Origin: Anthostomella pinea
Taxonomy: Eukaryota > Ascomycota > Sordariomycetes > Xylariales > Xylariaceae
Assembly (NCBI GenBank): GCA_963556695.1
Contig: CAUWAG010000003.1
Span: 1,736,001-1,800,000 of the forward strand
Direction of reading: 5' to 3'
Length of the DNA: 64,000 bases
In this document: positions 35,434 through 44,799 of the stretch, one piece after another
Numbering within the stretch: the stretch's first letter is position 1
How the letters are laid out: each line of letters starts with the position of its first letter
The notes under the pieces: model-generated
The model's input: only the letters and a program-made list of their open reading frames with translations
Databases searched by the model: none
Told to the model about the DNA's origin: nothing
Translations under genes and position numbers: made by a program

Positions 35434-36174
35434 ATGTTCCGCTTCTTCGATCTACCCGCTGAGCTGCGGAGCGCCATCCTCGAACATATCCTCGTCTCAG
35501 ATTGCGGTATCATCTTGCGCAGCGAGACGTCGTCCCGCCTGCCTTTTGGAAATCTACAGTCGGCATTGAACGTATTCGTGGTCTGCATGCAGATGTATCA
35601 GGAGGCGTCGGCCATCTTCTACACGCAAAACCGCTTCATCCTGAATGCGCAGAGTCACCGCCTACCTTCCCATCTCACTAGCCCAGGAGGCTTTCTCAGT
35701 CCGCAGGGCCAGGACGCAAGGAGACGAGTCCATGGCATCACTCTGTTCCTGTCCCGCGTTGGCGGCGAGTTCGGGGACGTACTGGGTCCTGCGCTCTCCG
35801 ATATGGTCTTGTGCGGCAGTCTGCGCGAGCTCAAGCTATGCATTGGAGCGCCTCCGAGCCTCCACCCCTCGAGGACGTCAGACATGGACCTAGTACAGAG
35901 GCCACCGTTCCAAGCGCTTCTGCGACTGCTATCGGATCCGTACCTGGAAGTCGTCGAGCTGCTGGTATGGAAGGTGCATTGGGCTTTCCTATGCCCGTTT
36001 CATCGCAAGGGAGACAATTTAACTGGCGAGGGTCCCAACAGTGAATCTGTAGATGACCTTGGTCTGGCTACAGTACGGCAAGGTCCAGAATGGGTGCCTG
36101 TGGATTGGAAGAGTATGGTGGCATCGCTCGGCACTGGGCAGCAGATTGTCAGAATCGGAGAAAGAGGCTTCTAG
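35434..36174 (+). CDS. F-box/2EXR-like domain protein
   Basis: Intronless 246-aa protein. The start is the ATG giving MFRFFDLPAELRSAILEHI, an F-box-like/2EXR opening (FxxLPxELRxxI). The following NVFVVCMQMYQEASAIFYTQNRF segment (C..M..EA..I.Y..N.F) is typical of fungal proteins that carry this module. The remainder has LFLSRVGG and SLRELKLCI, resembling the leucine-containing repeat-like tail of such proteins. It may act as a substrate adaptor in SCF-type ubiquitin ligases, but this is family-level inference and no client is suggested by context. No targeting signal. Confidence 0.7.
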   Translation: MFRFFDLPAELRSAILEHILVSDCGIILRSETSSRLPFGNLQSALNVFVVCMQMYQEASAIFYTQNRFILNAQSHRLPSHLTSPGGFLSPQGQDARRRVHGITLFLSRVGGEFGDVLGPALSDMVLCGSLRELKLCIGAPPSLHPSRTSDMDLVQRPPFQALLRLLSDPYLEVVELLVWKVHWAFLCPFHRKGDNLTGEGPNSESVDDLGLATVRQGPEWVPVDWKSMVASLGTGQQIVRIGERGF

Positions 36175-39100
36175 CTCGGATGGGCCACTGGCAAACTGCC
36201 CTCAAGGGACCGCGGAAGCAATCCGCGCACATTGAACTGCTGGCTGGAGGGTTCAACTACAAGCCAATCAAGGCGAGCAACGTGAAGACCAGACGAAGCG
36301 CCACATGATTCTCTTTGAGAGTTTACATTCACAATCGATGAAGACCGCTCGATCTCTCGTACATAATCTCGACGAGAACTTGGCCGACTTGGCGAGTGGA
36401 GATCAGCTGGTCTTACGCTGTACGATGTGTAACGAGCACACTCTTGTGGGCAAACACATACATCAAACTTCACCAAGGCGAGGCACCATAGCCTCACGAG
36501 TCACAATCTAGTTCGCGGGAAACCCCGCTCACCATGACGCCCAGACCCTATACCGATACAGCACGGACGTGCCTTTCTTGCCCCGAAGACTCACCAAGGA
36601 AAAGAGTTAGAGCTTAGGTCGAACGTGCAACTCGCCAGTTTCCCACGGGCCGGTGCCGCCAAGGAACAACCTGAGGCTTTCGTCTGCAGCCAAGTAAGCC
36701 AAGCTGTTTCCCGAGCCTTCTAGCACCGGTACTCCCGTAGCCATGGGCCAAGACACAGTCTCGTCTTGTCATCATGCGTCTCGACAGAGCGGTGCTCTCC
36801 TATGTCTGGCCGGGCTGGGGATACGCGCGATCTTACCGCGCCGTGCACCGCAGCGCCAAGTCGGGCCCCTCGCCGGGCTGCTTACTCTTGGCGATACTCG
36901 CATCTTGGCTGGCGTTTTATGGCGCCTATGAGACTGTCTAGGTGCTGGGTTGGCGGCAGAAATGCTTGTTCGGACCCCGAGTATACATCCGAGTATCCGG
37001 GAGCCCTGGCTGCGCAACAGTAGATGAGATTATGGGAGAGTCGCGAAGAGGTGTTGGCTACTTGAACTCATATAAAACGTCTCTTGGCACTGCTGTTTAG
37101 AGACGTGACTGCTATTGGTAATAAGGAAGACCTCCCAGAATGCTGAGCAAGCTGGGCAGACATCGCAATGAAGCACAGCCAAGGGTCGAGGCTTCTGATG
37201 ACTTGCATGGTGCCGCCTTGGTAAGCCTTGGCGCGGGCAGAGCTGACGAGCGGTGAGCAGGCCATACTGCGTACCTTATGGGGTCAATGGGTCAAGCACA
37301 GAGTGTTTGATTCAGAAACATGCGGAAATAGAATGAGCAACCGTCCTCGCTTTCACGGCTCAGGCCTAGGAATAGAAACACCAGGATTTTGCCACGCTGA
37401 TAATAACAACAATACACCATATGTGTTGACCGAGCGGTGTGAAGTCACGTTGCCACTTCTCCATGCAATCTGTCCCTCGCTACCTAGGTAATTACAATAC
37501 CAGACAGACAGGAATCGGGGCAGAAACTCAGCCTTACTGCGTCATAGTCCGGGGTTTCGCGAGTATGAAACCCCTCCTCGTTCTGACAGGCAGGGTGACT
37601 CTGATCTAACCCTAGGTACCTAATCTATCTCACAAACCTGACAACCTAATCTTGTATCTTGTAAGCCCTCACAATCCCCGAGGAGGAATTGAGCTGTGCG
37701 ACATTTCGGCTGCGATCCCGAAGGAACATGCATACCCACGTACGCCAAGACCCAAGACGGGTGCGTGGTGGGATTACGCGGACGGCCTCGCTGCTTTTTC
37801 TGCATTCCAGGTGGCGAGCCTTGGGATATCTTTGGGATCTCGGTGTGTATGTTATGTACTTGGCCCTACACCGTCATCGCCCCGCGATCATCTGGATCAT
37901 GGCTGGGAGGTGTCAGATCCGATTTTCTGAAAGCTGTTACCTGAAGTAAACGACACGGCGCGGCACGCGCGTGGCCGTCCGGAGCCCACGCCGTAATTAC
38001 GTCCATCGCAGCTGGTGTCCGTGCCCAGGTGCCCTGCGTTGCCGTTGCGTGCTCTTTGCAGGTACAACAACAAGTCGGCGCGTTCATGTGGGTGGCGTGC
38101 CCAGCGTACTACGGTACGAGGATTGATCACGCAACATCTCGTCCGACTTGTGTGCGTGCGAACGCTTCTCTCTCCTCGAACTCGCCAGCACCGACGTGGT
38201 TGCAAGATCAGCATGTGCTTCGGCAAGACAGGTCGCAGTTGTAGGAATCCAGCCAGTCTCTGACACCAGCGGGGGGGTTGTCTGGGGGCGTCAGCCAGCC
38301 CGCCAACCTACCACCAGCTCGCCAACCTACCACCAGCTATGTGGATGACGAGACTGTGATACGTAAGGTAGGTAGGCATTGTCAGCGAGTGTCAAGTGAG
38401 GAGTCGGCAGGCAGGCAGCACCTGAAACAAAACTCCAGCATCAGTTTCAACTTCACAGTCTTTTAGGCACTGGCTTGTGATACCTACCGTAGGACTAGTA
38501 GGACCCGGCTTGGTAACCGTCACTAACGGCTTGGCGCATCACTTGGGATCGGCGTCGATGCCGCACGGTCGGATTACCTAGGGGGTAGGTAGGCAGCCAG
38601 GGCCAGCGCATCATCTACCGTATCATGTATGTGTCCAGTTCTGACGGATGGCAGTACGACGGCGTGACAATACGGTAGTGATGAGGCTTGTCCCTCCTCC
38701 TCACCGTCTTCGTTTTATTCTTCTTCTTATCATTCTGCGCCTACCTACCACCTGGGCAGCCTACCGACCCTACGTCAGCTATGATTTTAGGGTCCTGGGT
38801 CTCAGATAAGGACACAGGTGGACCTCGGGATAAGCCGTTGCCTTGGCCCTTGGCACTCGTGTGGAGGAGGATATAGCGGGGGAGCGATCTTCAGGAGACA
38901 GGACGGGGGCAGTCACCAGTATGTACACCACCAAGACTACAATATGGCATCTGTTCAGTGGGATGCGATATTAGCAAGCGAGACAGGCGACAAGATCCTT
39001 CGTCGGTCAGTATTTTTCTAATAATATCAACAACACCCACGCAGTCAGGTCGACGACGATCCTTTGTCACTCCCGGCTTGGTATTCTTGGAACGCTCCTG

Positions 39101-40305
39101 GACGTTCTTGGCTGCCGCCGCCAATGTTCTCTATGTGTTAGGACTTCGAAATGATAATGAGCTGGCGTTTTCCAAGTCTACGTGGGCTCTGACGATCCCT
39201 CCTCGGTCTGGGCGTATGTCTTGTACAGTAGAGTAGCAGTGAAGAGGCCTGATTAGTAATGTATGTAGAAGCAAGAGCTCGAAGAAGCGCATGATTAGCC
39301 ATGCTCAGGTATGCCGTCGCATAGCATACCCCGAAGCAGTAGGCACAGCCAGAAGCATAAACATCGAGAACCGCAATCGTAAAAGCCTGCCTGCCTACCT
39401 AGAAGCAGCTTTCGCAACCCGAGGGATGGGATGGGTGTGTGTGTGCCCGTCGACGTCGCGGGATAGGCTTGGCTTATGTCGGCTCTCGAGGCCCTTTACG
39501 GCGCTCAGCAATTACCAGATGCGGCTGTTGCACGCGACCCACGCTGCTGGGGATGGGATGGATGGCACGCACGCGTCGAAAGATGTGACGGGCGCCGTCG
39601 ACCTGCTCTAGCGCGCTGCGGTCTGTCAGTCTGCACAACCTGGTGGGTGCTGTATGGCGTAGGCTCTGCTGGATGTCTCTCCATGTTTATTCACGCAAGG
39701 GCTGTCTATCACCTGTCACTTGTGGTGGTGATGGGGGTGGTGGTTGTGGTGGGGTTGGCTGATGGTCAGAGTAAAGGAGGGGTCGTGATCACTGATATTA
39801 GACGAGAGAAGACTGTGGATTGCCCACGGCATTTTTGGATATGTTCCATTGGGTTGAGGAGGTATGTATGTGGGTTTGCTATGGGTTTTCCGATAGGAAA
39901 CAACGCGATGAAAACGAGAATAGCTCCGCCCTGCTGGAAACCCCGCCAAGTCCCAGTATCCCCTTTCCTGCCCAACCTGCCCACCAGCGCATGCAGCATC
40001 GCAGTGCGCGCAGATCCATAGTCTATGTGTGTTTGTGTGTCGCGCCGTCAGCCCTCCGAACGCCTGCAGAAACAGTACTTGTGCACTTTCCCCCATTTCC
40101 CGGAAAGAATGAACTCCGCACAAGGTCTGCCACTCGTAGGTAATTCCATGTTTGCTGGTGATGATATGTCGTAACGCCGGCCGCGTCGCCGCCCCCGGTC
40201 ATGGTTGTTTTTAGTGGTCATGTACGTAGTCTAGGGTAGATGTGTAGGAAACGAGGTAGTAGATGAAAGTCGTGAAGATTCATTCGGGTTCTGTCGAGAT
40301 CGGAT
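36175..40305. other. Gene-poor 4.1 kb interval
   Basis: No gene could be supported. Motifs such as CCTAGGTA and CTACCTACC recur (for example near 37490, 37610, 38310, 38580 and 38740). A 19-bp tandem duplication is at 38301-38338. A two-exon candidate at 37140-37491 with a TATA-like element is possible but weak. Short promoter-like and low-complexity stretches occur without attached coding sequence. Confidence 0.4.
38301..38338 (+). repeat. 19-bp perfect tandem duplication
   Basis: The 19-mer CGCCAACCTACCACCAGCT occurs twice head to tail without interruption. It lies in gene-poor sequence; function unknown, probably replication slippage. Confidence 0.9.
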
Positions 40306-40578
40306 CTACTCGACGGCGACCTCGTGGAAGTCGTCCTTGTGCTCGCCCTGGTGCTCACCCCAGTGGACGGGGCCGAGCTTGAGGAAACGCAGGCTGCCGG
40401 CGCTGCTCTGGCTGCCGAGGCTGGAGCTGCGGCGGGCAAGGCCTGGCGCGGTGCTCTGGGTGGTGGGGTACGAGGCAGAGGTCTCGGGGGCCAGAGAGAG
40501 GAAGGTCGAGGGCCGGCGCTCCATGTGCGTCTGGACGACGCTCTGGGTGGTGGTGCGGGACTGGTTGGCGGAAGACAT
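40306..40578 (-). CDS. Small Ser/Thr-rich fungal protein, function unknown
   Basis: Single-exon 90-aa frame beginning MSSANQSRTTTQSVVQTHME. The N-terminal two thirds are Ser/Thr/Gln-rich with an ARRSSSLGS patch that could be phosphorylated. The C-terminus is more structured and rich in His/Glu (LKLGPVHWGEHQGEHKDDF). I believe short proteins with this GEHxGEHxxD(F/W) ending recur in ascomycetes, but I cannot assign a name. No signal peptide or membrane segment, so probably cytosolic. A clear TATA box about 190 bp upstream and a long CA/CT-rich leader suggest a strongly or conditionally expressed gene. A 5' UTR intron ending CAACAG at about 40584 is possible. Confidence 0.65.
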   Translation of the reverse strand: MSSANQSRTTTQSVVQTHMERRPSTFLSLAPETSASYPTTQSTAPGLARRSSSLGSQSSAGSLRFLKLGPVHWGEHQGEHKDDFHEVAVE

Positions 40579-40770
40579 CTTGCCTGTTGGATGGGTGTGT
40601 TTGTCGGTCGTGGAGAGTGTTTGGTTGTGTGGGATCTGACTTGTTAGGTAGTCGAGCTGGTAATACTTCTTTCGGAGAGAGCTTGCTTGAGAAGGTTGAG
40701 TGGTTTGTGGGTATGTGGTGTTAGAGGACAAAGACGTCGAGAAGAGGGTCAGAGGGTCTGAGGGTGCCTC

Positions 40771-40778
40771 TTTATATA
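40771..40778 (-). promoter_or_regulatory. TATA box of the 90-aa protein gene
   Basis: TATATAAA on the minus strand, followed by a CT/CA-rich leader about 190 bp before the ATG at 40578. A classic inducible fungal promoter layout. Confidence 0.5.
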
Positions 40779-42595
40779 GATAGGTGGTCGCGGTGGTAAT
40801 GGCTGATGACACGGACCAGAGGCAGAAACCCCCACCAAAGTTTACAAAGATATGGCGCACCTCTGCAAGGTTTGGCTCGGATCGTCCATTGTGTTGAAGT
40901 GTCAGGCAGTTGAGTCGCCAAGACCTACCAGAATAGTACTGTGTATGCGTGTTATCCTGCTGTTATCAGTGTGCCGCAGGTTGCGCGGTTTCAGTAAGCT
41001 GGCCAGACCCATAAAATCGTGGATCACAACCTGGGCTGCCTGCGCTGCTCAGCGCCTGCGCGGGAGACAGATGGCAGAAGGCAGAGGGCAGGATTGGTCC
41101 GGGGCTTGTGGTGGATTGGGCTGGGCTTCAGGATGGTGGATGGTGGATGGTGAAAGATGGAGGGTAGGTGGGTGATGACAGCACAGCAGAGACGGGATTC
41201 CGCTCTTGCCCTCGCCCTCGCCCTCGCCGTCACCCTCATTCTCGCCCTTGCCCTCGTCTTCGCCTCCCACCAGGTTGCCCAGGTCCCGCCTTCTCTCTTT
41301 GCTGCGCCAAAGCATGACCACGCCTACCTGGCGCACGTGGGGTCATCAATTGGCAATTGGCAGACGAATGAATAGCCACTCTGAAGCACAAAGCAATCAT
41401 CCCTCGCACAGGGCAAAGAGCCCCATTGCCGATTGCCCGCCGCCCGCCGCCCTCGTGTTATCGTTATCTGGCATTCCGCTTTTTGCGCCTCTGTCCAGCC
41501 ATTGCCGTCATTCCGTCAAAGAAGAGGTCGGCCACTGACCGCCCACTCGAGGGGCAGGATCAAAGGTACAAAGGTACACAGTGGCTTGGTCAGCAGGGCA
41601 GGTCAATGGTGGGGTGACGTAGGTCGTGTTGCAGGTACGAGGTACGCGCACACCGGCCAGAGCAGTTAGAACAGCCGGAAACCCGTCCTCGAGGCCTGAC
41701 CGTCGACAGGACCGACGACGTTGATTTATATCAACAGGAGTGTGGAGAAGCGAATGCGGCTCCCCTTTTTTTAACTTCATGAAACCTCGCGAACTCCCGG
41801 CTCCAACTGGGACTCCAACAACCTGAATGAGCAGACCTCGGGCGACGAGCTCGCCGCGATTGGCTGGGGCCAAGCCGCTAACGAGAATTCTTCGGAGAGG
41901 CTTTGAGAGATCCAGATCTCCATCCTTTTGCGGCAGGTCGCGTGGTTTTGCAGTGTCATCGCGGAGATAGGCGGATATAATAACCTCAGTCGAGGGCAGG
42001 GTCGTGAACTGGTGATGGACTCACCAGAAAAGGGGTCGGATGAAGATGGATGACGGCGAAGCATTGCTGTCACTGCGACCAGCAAGACACCTGCCCCCGC
42101 TCCTCACCTCCAAGACCTCACGCCAGCTGATCTCTCCATCTCGACCTTCGATATTGCACCGACGTGCAATGCCACCATTCAGGGCTTGCCGATATCATGG
42201 TTATAGTGGGAAGCCATGATGAGAACCAGGAGCAAGCAACATCCGGAGCAACCCCGACATGCGGAATGACTCATGGGATTCCGCATGGCGATAGCAACAA
42301 TCTTCGCAGCCAGGCAGACAGGTTGTATGCCAGGCGCTTCGCGATGGTTTGCGGTATTCACACGCCATCGCGCTTCGGTTGCCGTTTATTATTACAGGAC
42401 AGTCTACAAGACTACGACCCGATGTGTGATCTATCCCAGCTGGCAGAGCATGGCGCATCCCAGCTTCTTTAAAGACGGGTTCGCGTTCGGTCTCGGCGTG
42501 AAATTGTACAGTTGTCCTGGTGGGAGGTTCAGGAGATGAACTTACACGTTCAAAAGACGCCAAATACCGAATCTTCGAGCTGACAACCAAAGACC
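40779..42595. other. Intergenic with low-complexity DNA
   Basis: No gene recognised. It contains GGATGGT repeats near 41130-41150 and a GCCCTC-type hexamer array at about 41208-41260. The region leads into the P450 pseudogene. Confidence 0.4.
41208..41260 (+). repeat. Imperfect GCCCTC hexamer array
   Basis: Several GCCCTC/GCCGTC/ACCCTC units in tandem. Apparently non-coding low-complexity DNA. Confidence 0.8.
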
Positions 42596-43552
42596 ATGCT
42601 TCTCGCGTACTGCATTCTTAGCTTGACCCTCCATATATCTCAATGCCAAACGGCTGTAGAGCTTTAGCTTTGCAGTACTCGTTGTTTCTCACGCCAGCGT
42701 GTCTTGGCCGCTTGGCTTGTCTACACGGTCGTCTACCATCTCTTCTTCCACCCACTAGCCAAGATACCCGGACCATGGCTCGCGGCAGCGGCAGAATTGG
42801 TACGCGACCTACGTCGACTGCTTCAAGGATGGCGGCAGACAGTACCCTTTCAACCCCAAGGACCTCCATGAGCGGTATGGACCGATCATTCGCCTTGTCC
42901 CTGGCGAAGGGACACGATCTACGCAACTCGCGACAGCATCAACGGCATGACGGAGGACTACGCGCTTCATCGCCTGTTTCCCTTTCTCCAACGACATCCT
43001 CAGATCGTTCTGCTTTGGATCCGATGACCCCTGGAGAGTGCCTTTCATTCTGCTTGCTGGAGTCTTGTCGTGCGCTGGAGACGTCTGAAAGCATGATGAT
43101 ATCGCAACTGATCAGCAGACTGATGGCTTGTAGATACTCTCGCAACTGCAGCTCGGCGCCGCTTCAGTGGACTATCTACATGAAGTGCATCATCAGCGAG
43201 AGGATTTGGCCAGCTTGTCGCGCGGCTTACCATTTACCAGGCACTTTGGACCCGTCGTAAAGGCGCTCTCCGCCGTGGCGACCACGATCAAAGGGCGAGA
43301 AGCTCTGCCTGCTGGACTGCGCAACATGCGAGCTTTCCACCGCACCGTCCGACAGGATATCGACGCTATATTGGCGGACAAGGCGAACGACCGGAAGGGT
43401 CTACATACTCAGTGTAATCGAGACACAGGTACTTAGGCTGTGGCACATGGCCTGAGGATAGGTAGGTATGGTTTGACTCCCACGCCTCAAACCTTATAGC
43501 CCAGCCCCCTATCCCACCCACAACGGTACAGGATATATAAACGAGTTTATCA

Positions 43553-43669
43553 GGTTTATCTGGTTTATCTGGTTTATCTGGTTTATCTGGTTTATCTGGT
43601 TTATCTGGTTTATCTGGTTTATCTGGTTTATCTGGTTTATCTGGGTTATCTGGTTTATCTGGTTTATCT
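43553..43669 (+). repeat. 13-copy 9-bp minisatellite
   Basis: Thirteen head-to-tail copies of GGTTTATCT, twelve perfect and one variant (GGGTTATCT at 43643). The array abuts the first tRNA-like SINE unit, whose first bases (GG) continue the repeat phase. Preceded by a TATATAAA-like sequence at about 43532. Confidence 0.95.
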
Positions 43670-43850
43670 GGTAGCCGGGTTGGTACGGCCTAGCGAATAG
43701 CGGAGTATTCTTTCTATATTCTTAGGCACAGCGGTTCGATTCCTCTAGCCGTTGAAACATTCTTTTTTTCCCTTTTTAACCGTCCTTACCCAACAAGGTA
43801 CTCTCTCTCCCTTTTGACTTTGCGTATAGAGTTAAGCCACCTTGCGCGAT
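43670..43850 (+). mobile_element. tRNA-derived SINE-like element, copy 1
   Basis: Contains a Pol III A-box-like sequence (TAGCCGGGTTGG, 43672-43683) and a perfect B box (GGTTCGATTCC, 43733-43743), followed by a T7 run (43763-43769) suitable as a Pol III terminator. The tRNA-like fold is degenerate: the T-arm has a mismatch and the acceptor stem does not pair, so it is not a working tRNA. A CT-rich body follows and shares features with copy 2 (GTATAGAGTTAAGCCACC versus GTATTAAGTTGAGCCAAC). The element's end is approximate. No flanking target-site duplication could be fixed. Confidence 0.6.
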
Positions 43851-43931
43851 TTTTTACACATGTCTACCCGTTCTTTTCTACACACGCCCACCGCCGTATA
43901 GGGTATATAGGTCTGTTTAAAAGGCTTGTCT

Positions 43932-44105
43932 GGTAGCCGGGTTGGTACGGCCTAGCGAAATATCCTTACAAAGTATTCTTAGAAAGGTATTCTTAGGCAC
44001 AGCGGTTCGATTCCTCTAGCGGTTGAAATGTCTTCTCTTTTTTTTGTCCCTCCCCACCCGAACTCACCTCTCTCCCCTTCTCTTTCCGTATTAAGTTGAG
44101 CCAAC
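43932..44105 (+). mobile_element. tRNA-derived SINE-like element, copy 2
   Basis: The first 28 bp (GGTAGCCGGGTTGGTACGGC...) are identical to copy 1, as is the region around the B box (TTCTTAGGCACAGCGG then GGTTCGATTCC at 44004-44014). The two differ between the boxes (AAAGTATTCTTAGAAAGGT here). A T10 run is at 44038-44047. P450 coding sequence resumes at about 44110, so this copy marks the right edge of the insertion. Confidence 0.6.
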
Positions 44106-44799
44106 GCTGCCGGCGAGAAGAAGACGGCGGATCGGCTGCAAGATGAGGCCATGCTACTTGTCATGGTCGGGACGGGAGTCTACGGCGAAGACGCTCGGCA
44201 TTGCTATGTTCTATCTGCTTCGGCTTCCGGATGTCACGAGCTCGCTGACACCACGAAGCAGTCTGGTGAAGGCAAGCCGCTAGCTTGGAGCACTCTACTC
44301 GCGGTCCGGTACCTGGCCGCCGTTATCCACGAAGCAAACCGCCTCTCCTTCGGCGTCACTTGGCGCACCATGCGCCACTCTCCCACAGAGACCTTGACAT
44401 ACACAGCATCGTACGGCCCGAACACACGCGCGACCTACGTCCTCCCGTCCGGCACGCGCATGAGTACAGTCACGCTCCGTACGCCACGAACGAGCCAGTC
44501 TCCCCAGACCCGTGGTGCTTCGGTCCCGACTGCTGGCGTGGGAGCGGCGAAGAAGTGAACAGGTAACATGCTCTCGGCAAGGGGCACCGACGGTGCTTGG
44601 GCATCAACCTGGCAAACGCGGCGTTGAGCTCGGCTCTTGCAGCCGTGGCGGAGTATGATATGCAGCTGTTCGAGGCAGATGGGAGCGATATCAGGGACAA
44701 GTACGATCGATATGCAGATTAGTCATCCGAAGTTGGAGTCGAAGGGCGTCCGGGCGGTCATGAAAGGCAAGCATACGACAGTATAGTAGTCATTTACGT

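Larger units (their letters stand above)
42596..44760 (+). pseudogene. Decayed cytochrome P450 gene split by a repeat insertion
   Basis: Fragments of a fungal class-E group-I P450 appear in the right order but in shifting frames. N-terminal hinge: VVYHLFFHPLAKIPGPWLAA at about 42730, then after a frameshift DGGRQYPFNPKDLHERYGPI. Next come FSNDILRSFCFGSDDPW near 42990 and FTRHFGPVVKALSA with FHRTVRQDIDAILADK up to about 43400. After the insertion: KKTADRLQDEAMLLVM; in another frame ESTAKTLGIAMFYLL (I-helix); then VIHEANRLSFGV (ExxR region); and LGKGHRRCLGINLAN, the haem-binding loop with its Cys, near 44580. The hinge, helix-I and haem segments suggest a TRI4/CYP65-like P450, a guess from general resemblance. 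Multiple frameshifts plus 0.65 kb of inserted repeats mean it cannot make a functional enzyme. It is unrelated in subfamily to the intact P450 at 6 kb. Confidence 0.85.

Noticed and set aside
37140..37491. Two-exon small-protein candidate (ATG at 37140, donor GTAAGC at 37221, acceptor at 37260) downstream of a TATA-like element near 37070
   Set aside because: The intron would be only 40 bp, and the product has no recognisable motif or coding bias. Could be a chance open frame.
37696..37944. Cysteine-containing plus-strand frame (CDPEGTC..., RCFFCI)
   Set aside because: No ATG; a stop lies two codons upstream of the first possible codon, and no clear splice site supplies a start.
43670..43760. 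A functional tRNA gene (A and B boxes present)
   Set aside because: Acceptor-stem halves do not pair, the T-stem has a mismatch, and the distance between boxes varies between the two copies. Better explained as a tRNA-derived SINE.
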